From Ascaphus truei (Eukaryota > Chordata > Amphibia > Anura > Ascaphidae), in assembly GCA_036426205.1 (NCBI GenBank), contig CM071567.1:292450405-292514404 (forward strand): a DNA stretch of 64,000 nt, read 5' to 3'. Within the stretch, counting starts at the first letter, position 1. Every line of letters starts with the position of its first letter. Below are positions 22,020-33,349 of the stretch, piece after piece. The position numbers were made by a program, and so were the translations under genes. The notes below the pieces were generated by a model. It had not been told where the DNA came from and did no database searches. It was given only the letters and a program-made list of their open reading frames with translations.

Positions 22020-24020
22020 TTGTTACATAGTTACATAGTAAATGAGGTTGAAAAAAGACGTACGTCCATAAAGTTCAACCTATGTTAAATTTAGACAACA
22101 GATACTTTATCCTTTATCTATACTTACTTATTGATCCAGAGGAAGGCAAACAAAAAACCCCAGAGTCATATCATCCAATGATATCTCATAAGGGGAAAAA
22201 TAAATTCCTTCCTTACTCCAAGAATTGGCAGTCGGATTAATCCCTGGATCAACATCCTCCCCATGTATACTTATTTGGTATAACCCTGTATACCTTTCCT
22301 ATCTAAAAAGATGTCCAACCTGTTTTTGAACAAATCTATTGTCACTGCCAACACAGTCTCCATGGGTAATGAATTCCACATTCTAACTGCCCTTACTGTA
22401 AAGAACCCTTTCCTTTGTTGCTGGTGAAATCTCCTTTCCTCCAACCTTAAGGGATGGCAACGAGTCCTTTGTACTGCCTGTGGGATGAATAGTTCTTTTG
22501 AAAGCTCCTTGTATTGTCCCCGAATAGATTTGTATATAGTTATCATATCCCCTCTTAGACGCCTCTTTTCTAATGTAAATAAATATAATTTAGCTAGCCT
22601 CTCCTCATAAGTTAGATTGTCCACCCCATTTATGAATTTGGTGGCTCTTCTCTACACTCTCTCTAGTTCCATAATGTCTTTTCTTAGGATTGGTGCCCAA
22701 AATTGTACTCCATATTCAAGGTGTGGTCTTACTAATGCTTTGTTAAGGGGCATAATTATGTTTACTTCCCTTCCATCCATTGCCCATTTGATGCAAGATA
22801 AGATCGTGTTTGCCTTTGCAGCTATTGCATGACTTTGGGCACTATTGCTAAGCCTGCTGTCTACAAGCACTCCTAAATCCTTCTCCATCAAGGAATCCCC
22901 CAATTTATCTCCATTTAATTTGTAATTCGCCTTTTATTCTTGCATCCCAAATGCATAACCTTACATTTATCTGTATTAAACCTCATCTGCCATTTACCTG
23001 CCCACGTTTCCAGTCTCTCCAAGTCCTTCTAATGAAAAATTACATCCTGCTCTGATTCTATTACCTTACACAATTAAGTATCATCAGCAAAGATGGAGAC
23101 TTAACTCTCGATGCCAACCTCAAAGTCATTAATAAACAAGTTAAAAAGCAGGGGTCCCCGTACTGATCCCTGAGGTACTTCACTCACGACTTTAGCCCAA
23201 CCTGAAAAAGTTCCATTTATGACAACCCTCTGTTGTCTGTCCTTTAACCAGTTTTCAATCCAGGTTCATATATTATTACCGAGTCCAATTTTCTTTATTT
23301 TGTACACCACCCTCATGTGTGAAACCGTATCAAAAGCCTTTGCAAAATCTAAGTAGACCACATCAACTGCATTACCCTGGTCTAAATTCCTACTTACCTC
23401 CTCAAATAAACAAATAAGGTTAGTTTGGCATGATCTATCCTTCATAAATCCATGCTGACTATTACTAATAATTTTGTTTTCCATTAGGTATTCCTGAATA
23501 TTATCCCATATTAAACCTTCAAGTAGTTTCCCCACTATTAAAGTCAGGCTTACAGGTCTGTAATTCCCCGGTTGTGATCTTGCTTCCTTTTTAAATATAG
23601 ACACCACATCTGCTTTAAGCCAATCTTGTGGTACTGAGCCTGTGGAAATGGAGTCCTTGAATAGTAAATATAATGGTTTCGCAATTACTGAGCTTAACTA
23701 CTTAAGAACTCTTGGATGTATGCTACCGGGGCCAGGTGCCTTATTTACTTTAATTTTTTTCAAGTCGCTTATGAACTTCTTCCTAAATTAACCAATTGTT
23801 CATTAATATGGCGGTTGTGGCTTCCTCCTGCAGCACTACTATTGAACTTGATTCTTCCCTGGTAAACACAGAGGCAAATAATTTGTTTAATACGTCTGCT
23901 TTTTCCTTATCTTAAATAATCTGTCTACCCATCTCACACTGAAAGGGTCCTATATTTTCTTTTCTCATTTTTTTGTTATTAAGTTACTTAAAGAACATTT
24001 TAGGGTTGGCCTTACTTTCT
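22020..24020 (-). mobile_element. CR1-like LINE, 3' part (interrupted)
   Basis: Minus-strand non-LTR retrotransposon. Its 3' terminus is at the left, with TATGTAACTATGTAACAAT-type short repeats and GGACGTACGTCTTTTTTCAA typical of CR1-like elements in frogs. ORF2 follows rightwards. It is interrupted at 24020 by the PLE derivative 24021-25309, after which the LINE resumes at 25310. A second, internally deleted copy lies at 49730-50815. Confidence 0.8.
22271..23700 (-). pseudogene. CR1-like LINE reverse transcriptase, broken
   Basis: The minus-strand reading has PGNYRPVSLTLIVGKLLE, ISNSQHGFMKDRSCQTN and VDVVYLDFAKAFDTVSH (RT blocks 2-4, with the catalytic D of YLDFAKAFD), then FADDT at about 23090. 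After this come KDLGVLVDSRLSNSAQ, LVRPHLEYGVQFWAP and the C-terminal MWNSLPMETV. Several stops and frameshifts split it into pieces. Established function of the family: target-primed reverse transcription of the LINE RNA. This copy is dead. Confidence 0.85.
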
Positions 24021-25309
24021 AACACAAAAGAAAGTGCTTAGGCGCTATAAACAATTAAATAAAATACTAACAATAATAACACAATATGTACAGGGCAGCC
24101 AGGAATACTAGCAGAACAACACCAGAGAAAACACAAAGAACATATACAGACCAGCGCCCAAAAAAAGTCCAAAGTCCCTAATAGAGTCCAAACAGATGGA
24201 AGAGAAGAAAATCCAAATGGTCCAATCACTGGAAGATCTCCAATCCGGGGGTCCGTGACATAGGGACAGAAACAAAAAGAAATAATAGTGTAATACGTAA
24301 TATTAAAATGGGACAAACAACATGAAACAGTTAACAAAAGACATACATAAAACAAGCAAGCTGAAAGTGAAATAACTATTTAATAAAACAAATGGAGCCT
24401 GCTGCAGCGGGTCATCAAGGGGTTAAAACCCAAAACCCTACTTACAGCAGGACTGGAAAAAACAAGCATGTGTCAAAAAGTGGGGGCAGACGCCGGCAGC
24501 AGTGAGGGTCCTCACGGCTCCCAAGTGTAGTTTCTTTCCCTCTAGCTGAACACTTCCAAGATGGACGCCGGAGTAGGGGAACTCCACACTCTCCTGGCAT
24601 GCAGCACAGCAGCCTCTCTCGCGATATCTCGATGACGTGCTTCCTGCTTCACTTGATGGACAACTCTCCACAACCCGTGCTTCTCCAAGGCGCCGAGACC
24701 TCTGAGCCTACGTGTTTCATGACTGACGTCATTCCCCTGAGGGTCAGAGGTCACGGCGCCTGGAGAAGCGTGGTTGTGAGTGGTGAATCAAGTGAAGCAG
24801 GAAGCAGCGTATCGAGATATGCGAGGCGAGGATGCTGTGCTCTGCATGAGCGAGAGGTGGAGTTCCCCTACTCGGCGTCCATTGGAGAGGTGTCCGAAGT
24901 AGAGGGAAGAAAACTACAACATCGGGGAGCCCGTGAGGACCCTCACTGCTGCCGCGTCTGCCCACTGGTTCACATGCTTGTTTTTTCCAGTCCTGCTGTA
25001 AGTAGGGTTTGGGTTTAACCCCTTGATGAACCCGCTGCAGCAGGCTCCATTTGTTTTATTAAATAGTTATTTTACTTTCAGCTTGCTTGTTTTATGTATG
25101 TCTTTTGTTAAGTGTTTCGTGTTGTTTGTTCCATTTTAATATTACGTATTACACTATTATTTCTTTTTGTTTCTGTCCCTATGTCACGGACCCCCGGATT
25201 GGAGATCTTCCAGTGATTGGACCATTTGGATTTTCTTCTCTTCCATCTGTTTGGACTCTATTAGGGACTTTGGACTCTTTTTGGGCGCTGGTCTGTATAT
25301 GTTCTTTGA
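24021..25309. mobile_element. Inverted-arm PLE derivative, 11-bp TSD
   Basis: A 1289 bp insertion into the LINE, flanked by CCTTACTTTCT at 24010-24020 and 25310-25320. It consists of two arms of about 560 bp in inverted orientation (about 24140-24700 and 24745-25309), so both give the same translation when read outward. The left arm runs about 115 bp further at its outer (3') end than the right. A hammerhead-like motif sits at the hinge. The outer string TTGGGCGCTGGTCTGTAT also ends other PLE arms here (about 51040 and 52720). There is no RT or EN coding. Confidence 0.8.
24704..24745 (-). ncRNA. Hammerhead-like motif at hinge
   Basis: Minus strand: an altered first box (CTCAGGGGA), a perfect stem II ATGAC/GTCAT around GTCA, then GAAA and CACGTAGG. 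The second half is intact and the first box is mutated. Confidence 0.45.
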
Positions 25310-25460
25310 CCTTACTTTCTATTGCAATCCTTTTTTCGTTATCCATTTTTGCTAATTTGATTGCCCTTTTGCAATTTTTGTTACATTCCTTATAATTCTG
25401 ATTCGATGTCTCTGTCCCTTCTGACAAAGAATCTAAACGCCTTCCTCTTCTTGTCCATTT
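25310..25460 (-). mobile_element. CR1-like LINE, resumed upstream part
   Basis: Continues the LINE across the 24021-25309 insertion. The minus-strand peptide includes NYKECNKNCKRAIKLAKMD and NEKRIAIESKVKEH, the segment between endonuclease and RT in this family. The CCTTACTTTCT at 25310-25320 duplicates 24010-24020. Confidence 0.7.
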
Positions 25461-25464
25461 CCTC

Positions 25465-25795
25465 CCCCCCCTGTGGGCCACAAGCCCCAATTTCAACTTA
25501 CATGTGTGGTAATAAAAGTGTAGCATCAGAGGGAACAAGGAGCTGGGAGGCACACTGTGGTTTGAAATAGCCGGTGAGGGTCCTGTAGCGTGGAGAGCCC
25601 GCAGTTCCCTGCTGTCGCCGGTTACAGCAGAGATCCTGGTATCTCACTCGATTCTTTACTTCCGGGCTCTCCCCGCTACGGGACTCTCACCGATATTTCA
25701 AACCACAGTGTGCCTTCCAGCTCTTTGTTCCCTCTGATGCTACACTTTTATTACCACACATGCAAGTGAGAATTGGGGCTTGTGGCCCACAATAC
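25465..25795. repeat. Foldback element, arms about 135 bp
   Basis: GTGGGCCACAAGCCCCAATT and TAGCATCAGAGGGAACAA on the left are mirrored on the right (ending GGGGCTTGTGGCCCAC). The hinge is about 60 bp around CAGTTCCCTGCTGTCGCC. There is no ORF. It is placed between the resumed LINE and the 58-bp inverted flank. Confidence 0.75.
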
Positions 25796-25855
25796 ATTTA
25801 CTATTTATACTAAGCAAGTCTGTGCTGTCCTTTTGATCTTTTTATGCATATTCCA
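25796..25855 (-). repeat. 58-bp inverted flank, right copy
   Basis: Reverse complement of 21960-22018. It begins right after the foldback at 25465-25795. Which copy is original cannot be told from this sequence. Confidence 0.8.
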
Positions 25856-26960
25856 ATGGGTGTCCCCTAGTAGGACCCTGAAGAGCCGAGGAACCCAGCC
25901 CTTAAGAGGACTGAGAACTGGACTTTGACTAAGAATTTTTTATTTGTCTGTACATATAGAGTTTCTAATTTGAGCACGAATAATGTTTGTATTTCATTAA
26001 TTATTAATATTAAGAGCAATAAAGACAAGCAGGCGGACCTGCACAAGCAACAAACTACTATGGACCCTATAATACTAATTATATAAACAAAATAATCAAG
26101 TGGTGAGTGTTGTGCTCCTCCGAGGTGAATTTATGTACTGCAATATAAACCAAAGAGAGCAGGTCACCTGCAGGCGTGACTGAAAACCTCATGAAATGGC
26201 AAGCACTCAAGGAATATTTCAAAATATCAATCAAATATTTAACACATAGCACAATACAGATATAGCAAAAAGAAAAATACATAGCCAATAAAATTAAAAA
26301 CACTAGAACATGTATCAGCATCTAGCAAAAGCACTATATAAATGTCAATCCTACACCAATATTAACCTATTCTTAATAGTATTGCAAAGGCTCGTTCAGG
26401 GAGTTGTAATAGAATCACTGTAAACGTACGAGTACATGGGTACTAGTAATCAACAGGTGTAGTAAAGTGCAAGATTTAAATAACTTCTCCCTATAGCCTA
26501 AAAGTGAAGTATACAACACTGATCATATATATAGGGAGAAAATAAGGTGTGCAAAGTGTGTACACACAATATCACATTGTATCAATGGATGCTGCCACAA
26601 TGTATAGAGTTACACAATAACTAAGAGTTATATAAGAAAAAAGAAACAAAAGGTGCAAACCAAAAATAGGTGGATGGACAATAGTTAAAAACCACCTGCA
26701 AGGACATAGATACAATGAAAGTGCATAGATAATTCCAGGATGAGGCAAGACAATGTAGCAGTAAGTTTCAGTATAAAATCCTATCTTTGCTGCAACAGGG
26801 AGCTGGGTAGCTTTGGGATCAGGTCTCCATGAGGAACGCCGTTCGAACGTGGTCGCTGTCACTCCGGTTCCCCTCCTCCTAAATCACCAAATCTCGCAAT
26901 ATTTTGGCGAGGATTACGTCAAAACCCAGAAGTGTATGTGTTTCAATTGGAAAATTGATA

Positions 26961-27302
26961 CAGATGCAGCGGCCGTTATTCAAACATTTCACAGAGCCGT
27001 ATTCGTATGCTCTGCCGTATTCCATGCGGCATTAACGCGGCCAATCGCCCCAGACACGTGTGTTTATCGCGGTTGCTTTGTTTGAATTTCATAGATTCTG
27101 TTTCGTATCCGTGGCAGAAATGAATGAATTGTAATGTGTAGAGTACTGTGCCAATTTCAGGTGTTTAAAAACCAGAACATTAAAATGCCATTTTCTGCAC
27201 TCGCGTCTTAAGGCGGTACGGTTGGAAGAAATCACGCACCATGACATGGGTGTTCCGAGGTATACAACGCGTGAAGTGTTCGAATAACGGCCGCTGCATC
27301 TG
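26961..27302. mobile_element. TA-flanked MITE (Tc1/mariner-like), 342 bp
   Basis: Inverted ends CAGATGCAGCGGCCGTTATT; the right end is the mirror with differences only further in (AAACAT/GAACAC). TA dinucleotides flank both sides (26959-26960 and 27303-27304). The interior has no transposase. TA duplication and CAG..CTG ends suggest mobilisation by a Tc1/mariner-type transposase; this is an inference. Confidence 0.8.
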
Positions 27303-27402
27303 TATTTGCCATCCCAATTGGCTTAATAAAGGCATGCAATTATAAATAAGTATATAAAAAGTCAGTGGAAGGGCTAAATGGAAAAGATCATACAGTAACC
27401 TT

Positions 27403-27443
27403 TACCCTACGGGTTACGTTTAAAAAGACTTCTTCAGGGGTAT
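27403..27443 (-). ncRNA. Hammerhead-like motif with single core change
   Basis: Minus strand: CTGAAGA, extra A, GTC, a T-rich loop, then ACGTAACCCGTAGGG where ACGAAACCCG would be expected. The GAAA box is changed to GTAA. Flanking CCC and GGG could form stem I. Confidence 0.45.
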
Positions 27444-27581
27444 GTCTTGTCACCTGCATGGAGCCCTTAAATAGGCAGACTCAAGCTAATATAGGCTGGA
27501 GTTCCCAATAGTTGTACTAATCACAAAGGAGCAGAATGCAGGTGAAAGGCATAAACAATGATTAGTTAATAGGAACACTTA

Positions 27582-29231
27582 CAGTTAGGTCCGGAAATAA
27601 TTGGACACTGATACAAGTTTTGTTATTTCGGTTGTGTACCAAAATAAATTCAAGTTACAGTTAAATAATGAATATGGGCTTAAAGTGCAGTCTATCAGCT
27701 TTAATTTGAGGGTATTCACATCCAAATTGGAGGAAGGGTTTAAGAATTAAATCTTTTTAATATATAGCCCCCTCTTTTTCAAGGGACCAAAAGTAATTGG
27801 ACAATTGACTCAAAAGCTGTTTCATGGACAGGTGTGGGGTATTCCTTCGTTATTTCATCATCAATTAAGCAGGTTAAAGGTCTGGAGTTGATTCCAGGTG
27901 TGGCATTCACATTTGGAACCTGTTGCTGTGAACCCACAACATGCGGTCAAAGGAGCTCTCAATGCAAGTGAAACAGGGCATTCTTAGGCTGCAAAAAAAA
28001 AACTAAATCCATCAGAGAGATAGCAGGAACATTAGGAGTGGCCAAATCAACACCTTGGAACATTCTGAGAAAAAAAGAACGTGCTGGTGAGCTCTGCAAC
28101 ACAAAAAGGCCTGGACGTCCATGGAAGACAACAGTGGTGGATGATCGTAGGATCCTTTCCATGGTAAAAAAAAACCCTCACAACATCCAGCCAAGTAAAG
28201 AACACTCTCCAGGAGGTAGGCATATCATTATCCAAGTCTACCATAAACAGAAGACTTCATGAGAGCAAATACAGAGGGTTCGCCACAAGGTGAAAACCAT
28301 TCATAAGCCTCAAGAATAGAAAGGCCAGATTAGACTTTGCCAAACAATATCTAAAAATGCCAGCCCAGTTCTGGAACAGCATTCTTTGGATAGATGAAAC
28401 TAAGATTAACCTGTACCAGCATGATGGGAAGAAAAAAGTATGGAAAAGGCTTGAAACGGCTCATGATCCGAAGCATACCACATCATCAGTAAAACACGGT
28501 GGAGGCAGTGTGATGGCATGGGCATGCATGGCTAACAATGGCACTGGGTCACTAGTGTTTATTGATGATGTGACAGAAGACAGAAGCAGCCGGATGAATT
28601 CTGAAGTGTATAGGAATATATTGTCTGCTCAGATTCAGCAAAATTCAGCGAAGTTGATTGGACAGCGCTTCACTTTACAGATGGACAATGACCCAAAACA
28701 TACTGCGAAAGCAACCCAGGAGTTTTTTTAAGGCAAAGAAGTGTAATATTCTGCAATGGCCGAGTCAATCACCTGATCTCAACCCGATCGAGCATGCATT
28801 GCACTTGTTGAAGACAAAACTTAAGGCAGAAAGACCCACTAACAAAAAACTACTGAAGACAGCTGCCGTAAAGGCCTGGCAAAGCATCACAAAGGAGGAA
28901 ACCCAACATTTGGTAATGTCCATGTGTTCCAGACTTCAAGCAGTCATTGCCTGCAAAGGATTCTCAACAAAGTATTAAAAATGAACATTTTATTTATGAT
29001 TGTGTTAATTTGTCCAATGACATTTGAGCCCCTGAAATAAGGGGACTGTGTATGAAAATGGTTCAATTCCTAAACGTTTCATACAATATTTTTGTTCAAC
29101 CCCTTGAATTAAAGCTGAAAGTCTGCACTTCTTTTGCATCTTGGTTGTTTCATTTCAAATCCATTGTGGTGGCGTACAGAGCCAAAATTATGAAAATTGT
29201 GTCAGTGTCCAATTATTTCCGGACCTAACTG
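27582..29231 (+). mobile_element. Tc1-type DNA transposon, complete ends, inactive
   Basis: A 1650 bp element with TA duplications at 27580-27581 and 29232-29233. Terminal inverted repeats begin CAGTTAGGTCCGGAAATAAT on both sides and extend about 30 bp (TGGACACTGA). It carries one transposase pseudogene. It is inserted in the inverted-arm PLE derivative, so it is younger than that insertion. The ends differ little, suggesting moderate age. Confidence 0.95.
27941..28978 (+). pseudogene. Tc1 transposase, frameshifted
   Basis: The start ATGCGGTCAAAGGAGCTC is at 27941. An N-terminal helix-turn-helix is readable (SIREIAGTLGVAKSTPWNIL), then RPGRPWKT at the usual GRPR-like position, and the DDE catalytic domain: ILWIDETKINLY (first D), FTLQMDNDPKHTAK (second D), SQSPDLNPIEH (E). 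About 345 residues fits the family. Breaks: an A10 run at about 27993, a frame change near 28255, TGA at about 28291, and a T7 run at 28723-28729 that shifts frame before the final third. It would cut and paste at TA sites if intact; it is not. Confidence 0.95.
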
Positions 29232-30026
29232 TAAGTATATTACATACAGTTACTTCTCAATGGAGTAAGGACAAGCTGCATCTCTGATAAGGATGATATA
29301 CTTATGCAGCATTACTACAGTATCTGGCCCAAACCTTTGAATACACTTTGAATGATCATTACTTTCTATGATAGGGCGGCTCCGTTCAGACCAGAGCAAT
29401 ATTCTGTAGTTGGTTTTATACAGTATGTTGTCCTTCAGTTATTTAAATCTTGCACTTTACTAAACTTTTTGATTACCTGTACCCGGTACTCTATTGGTTA
29501 CAGTGGTTCTATTAGAACTCACAGAACGGGCCTTTGCAATACTATTGAACTTAGGTTAATATTGGTGCAGAATTTACATTACTGTATATAGTGCTGTTGC
29601 TAGGTGCTGACACCTGTTTTAGTGTTTTTAATGTTATTGGCTATGTATTGTTTGCTATATCTGTCTTGTGCTATGTATTCAATATTTGATTGATATTATG
29701 AGATAAACCCTGAGTGCCTTCCATTTCATAAGGTTTTCAGTCATGTTTCCAGGTGACCTTCTCTCTTTGATTTACAGTATATAGCAATAAAGAAGAAACA
29801 GAGATTGATGTAAACAGAACTTCAATGATGTCACAACCACTAGAAGGGGTTGTAGAAATGGACAGCAGTGACCCATCCATATATGGGAGTGAAGCAATAT
29901 TGGTTGTTTCAGAAATTGTCATCTTTTAAGTGAGTTTACATCCTGCAGCTATAAAATGCCATGAAATATGAATTTGATCAAATACAAATCCTCCTTGACA
30001 GAGAGCAATAAGCACAAATTACTCAC

Positions 30027-30101
30027 CTTGTAAATCAGACTGTCTGATAAAAGGTCATGCTGAATCACATTAGATTTAAGCTGCTCATAGTACAAGATGT
30101 C
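30027..30101 (-). CDS. TBC1D19: TBC1D19 internal exon (75 bp)
   Basis: Minus strand: the acceptor is CATTTCTTAG and the donor is GTGAGTAAT. It is exactly 25 codons, phase 0 at both ends, with no stop, encoding DILYYEQLKSNVIQ followed by a segment ending SLIYK. It joins directly to the next exon (DVKLTASNDD). The continuous reading matches TBC1D19 and no other family I know. The exon lies 240 bp from the right edge of a PLE insertion that carries a Tc1 transposon, so mobile DNA has inserted very close to coding sequence without disrupting it. Confidence 0.92.
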
Positions 30102-30109
30102 CTAAGAAA

Positions 30110-31580
30110 TGAGAGGAATAAAGAAAGTGTGGTTTTTAATTTCAAATAGACATATTAATCCTTTAAGTGCTGGAAGGGCCACGGCACCAGAGTGTCCAAG
30201 CTACTCAAGCACATCGAGATCATGTGACCATTCCTCAGAGCGATCAGGTTATTGTGGCATCAATGATAACCAGCAGAGGAGTCATTTTCTGTTTCTCTCA
30301 ATGCCTAGATCACATTTGTGTGGTGGCCACGTCATGGGGCACTCAAAGGGTTAAAGCGGCAATCCCTCCTAACCATATTTTTACAGGAAGGGAACTAGGG
30401 GTCCCAGATCTCAACAAAGCTATTTTCAGCTCCTGCAGTAACCTGGTTCCCAAGGTACTTACTGGTTTTAACTCTCCAAATGACAGCTAAATCTCAGGCC
30501 AATAGCAAGCCACATCATCAACAGCTATTTAAATCCCCTCCCTCCCCCAACATAAACAGTAGGTAACACACATAACATCACTAGTAAGTTGGGAACCCGA
30601 GGGGTGTCTGGAGCTGGAAATAGTGTGGATCAGGTCTTGAGCATCCACTGGTTGCCATGCAAGAAAAAAAAGGACGGGCTTTAGTGCGTGGGGGGGGGGG
30701 GGGGGGAGATGGGGATTGCTGGACTATGTATAAAGGAAAGTACAATTCAATAGTGTACTGTAAATTAACACAGACTGGTATTTCAAACATGTCACAAAGC
30801 ATCAATATTCACCACTTTAGGACCACACGCATCAGCTTGTGGTTTGAGAGAGGGGTTACAGGAGGAATTACCAGATGCATTAAAATGAAATGTATAAAAC
30901 CCTTCTTCAAGGTATGTCATTTTCCCCCTTTTATCCTAGTCAAAAATCTCCACCAAGTCTGACTTGGCATAAACTCCTCTAACTAAGATAGATTCTTTGA
31001 CTTATATACTGTAAGAAACATGTTTAATTAGTTGTTTTTACATTTTGCGCAGATGCAGGAATTGTTTTTATGCTGTACATCTAGTTGCTCATTTCCCTAT
31101 CTATATACATAGCCCACACAGTCTTGCAAACATCTGGTTTATATTCTGGGTTATTGAAATTGTTGTCCTAGCTATATATTTTCTGCTTTACATTAATCAT
31201 ACATCAGAGTATATATATAATATCTAACAAGACTAAATATATTTTCTTGAGGGGCTTTAACAGCTATTTTGCACAATTCTGTGTAATTTAAAAGAAACAA
31301 AATGTCTATCTATTTAAACTAAAGCAAAAAGTTATACACCACAGGGAATATATTTAACTAAACAATATGAATTAAAATATTAGTACTATTAAACATTTTC
31401 CTGAACAGGAATCTAAGCTTGCTTATTATAAAAATTCTGTTATTTAGAGAAGAAAACGAGTGTATTATTTTTCATTAATCCATTTAAGTTAATAGCATTG
31501 TAGTCAAGAGAATATTTTAGAAATATAAGGCAGGAGCTTTAGGCAACATTACAAATTTACTTTTTCAAGAGTCTGTTGAA
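30110..31580. other. Repeat-poor intron
   Basis: AT-rich sequence without named elements, apart from the G run at 30689-30707 and a more GC-rich stretch at 30330-30560 containing CTCCTGCAGTAACCTGG and CTATTTAAATCCCCTCC. The latter may be an old MITE or LTR piece but I found no ends. Confidence 0.45.
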
Positions 31581-31587
31581 ATAAAAT

Positions 31588-31896
31588 ATGAATCAATACA
31601 ATATAATTATGACACCCATTGTACATGAGATTTTGGGGAAATATTGGAATATCCCCTTGAAGTTAAAACCATTCCTGGGTACATACCCAAAGGTGGCAGC
31701 AAGAAGGGTACAGAACATAAAAGAGCTGTTGGTCAAAATTTATTTCATCCCTAGTGATACAGGTGAAACAAAAATGTGGTTCAAATCAACTACTGTAACA
31801 AAGGAAATTTTCCATGAGGGCGGTGTAAAGCTTGTACATTTATGCGTAAAACAAAGATTTTTAGTGTTGCAAATCATGAAGGCAACTTCAACATAG
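31588..31896 (+). pseudogene. Possible PLE linker remnant
   Basis: A 102-residue frame contains VHEILGKYWNIPLKLKPFLG and ARRVQNIKELLVKIYF. The spacing resembles the PLE segment I...HW-x-(I/L)-(L)...P..P...RR-x-x-(N/S)-L-(K/R)-(D/E)-x-LV between RT and endonuclease. No endonuclease follows and no RT precedes, so if correct it is a lone fragment. The match is weak and could be chance. Confidence 0.35.
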
Positions 31897-31933
31897 TCCT
31901 TTATTAACTGTAAGAGCACAGGATTGGTTTACA

Positions 31934-32221
31934 GATGTAGCAAGACTTGCACTTCCCGTGACCGCAAGAAGGTACAAGATGACAACCGCATGAACACTTT
32001 GTCTGAGGCTCAGCTACGGTCAGCCGGAATAATTATAATTATTCTAGTGCTTTTCAGTACGTGTGGCCGGCAGGTGGCGCACTGAATATCTTTGCCTATG
32101 ATACTCGTTTGCCGTAATGTGACCGCGGAAGAACCGCAGATTGCAAATAAATGCCGGGGACTTGGTGTTTTGCACCACCGAGGACAGTAAGGCTGCACAC
32201 ATGGTGGCGTCGTCGCTACAT
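31934..32221. mobile_element. MITE-like element with GATGTAGC ends
   Basis: Begins ACAGATGTAGCAAGACTTGC and ends near GTCGCTACAT, giving short inverted ends. It is GC-richer than its surroundings. It is related by its end to 6209-6368. The interior includes a small AATTATAATTATT palindrome. Boundaries approximate. Confidence 0.4.
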
Positions 32222-32739
32222 GCGCAGGCGCATCCGGGACACTTATCTGTGTTCCTATTGTAGTTCCTCAAGTGCCCGTGGCGCTGCAGCACTTTGACGC
32301 TGTTACATTTTGGCCCAAAAGAATTTATATACCGCTCTCAATAATTATCACAATTCTATTGAATCATTTAATCTCTGAATGATAATGGGTGCTACCTATA
32401 TGCTAATAAATGAATATTTGCAAAATTGGAGAGTTCAACTGATGTCAGCAAATCTTCCACAGAAAGCACATTACCTTGGTGCACACCAAACTAATACATT
32501 TTTATGTTTTCTATGCTTATGTGAATATAAAGTGCTCAAGTGATTTTAAAATAAAGATATTAATATAAAAACTCATCCCACGTGGTGCAGCTGGCTCTTA
32601 TTACAATTTCCTGTGAGTGGTAAGAATCATAAATCCATTTGACATAAATGCAACCTAGTTATACATGTAATCTGTCCCAAATACAGATCAATCATATAGT
32701 AACACACAGTTAAACAACTGCTACTTGAGTTAATGCTGT

Positions 32740-32935
32740 TTGTAAGACAGCGCAGCTCCAACTTCGCTGCCTAATTTTACTTTAAGATAGTAAACCAAAA
32801 AACAGTGTTGTCAGTCAAATAATATGCAACCCATATGCTTGAATCCTAATGTTATATAACCTAGCATATACATGCTGTGCCAAGACACAGCGCAGCTCTA
32901 ACTTCGCTGCCAAATTGTACTCTAAGATCACTATG
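32740..32935 (+). repeat. Two-copy direct repeat
   Basis: ACAGCGCAGCTCCAACTTCG then CTGCCTAATTTTACTTTAAGAT at 32748 recurs near 32885 as ACAGCGCAGCTCTAACTTCG. The period is about 136 bp. It lies just before the 48-bp array and may be an older part of the same unstable region. Confidence 0.6.
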
Positions 32936-32989
32936 CTAGTTAATAGAATATTATGTGCAACAATGTGTCTCTGCACCAACAGTAAAACA

Positions 32990-33332
32990 AGCCTAGCCCT
33001 TGTCACCATGTAACATTCAGAACAGTGAGTGTCAATCAACCTTGCCCTTGTCACCATGTAACATTCAGTACAGTGTCACTCAACCTAGCCCTTGTCATCA
33101 TGTAACATTCAGTTCAGTGAGTGTAACTCAGCCTAGACCTTGTCATCATGTAACATTCAGTACAGTGAGTGTCACTCAATCTATCCCTTGTCACAATGTA
33201 ACATTCAGTACAGTGAGTGTCACTCAACCTAGCCCTTGTCACTATGTAACATTCAGTACAGTGAGTGTCACTCAACCTAGCCCTTGTCATCATGTAACAT
33301 TCAGTACAGTGAGTGTTACTCTCAACCTAGCC
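32990..33332 (+). repeat. 48-bp tandem repeat, about 7 units
   Basis: Unit: CCTAGCCCTTGTCACCATGT, then AACATTCAGTACAGTGAGTG and TCACTCAA. It is repeated about seven times with roughly 10% divergence; one unit has lost about 5 bp (near 33070). The open frame across it (33000-33350) simply reads the repeat. Confidence 0.9.
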
Positions 33333-33349
33333 GTTTTACCGAAAGGCTA

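Larger units (their letters stand above)
26025..29782. mobile_element. Inverted-arm PLE derivative with nested MITE and Tc1, 11-bp TSD
   Basis: AGCAATAAAGA at 26014-26024 and 29783-29793 flanks the insertion. The left arm (about 26155-26500) and right arm (about 29430-29782) are inverted copies: TCAGTCACGCC/GGTTTTCAGTCATG, AATATTTGATTGATATT, GTGCTATGT and CACTTTACTA on both. The left arm reaches further outward (26025-26154 has no partner). A hammerhead remnant is at 27403-27443. A TA-flanked MITE (26961-27302) and a Tc1 transposon (27582-29231) landed in it later. Confidence 0.75.
21699..30026 (-). other. TBC1D19: TBC1D19 intron (8.3 kb)
   Basis: This is the intron between the 75 bp and 63 bp exons. 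Almost all of it is two composite insertions: a CR1-like LINE interrupted by an inverted-arm PLE derivative (22.0-25.5 kb), and an inverted-arm PLE derivative interrupted by a MITE and a Tc1 transposon (26.0-29.8 kb). Only a few hundred bases next to each exon look unique. Confidence 0.85.

Noticed and set aside
24038..25395. Two near-identical proteins on opposite strands
   Set aside because: They are the two inverted arms of one PLE derivative, not duplicated genes.
32990..33332. CRISPR-like array
   Set aside because: Units are contiguous 48-bp tandem repeats with no unique spacers, in a vertebrate intron.
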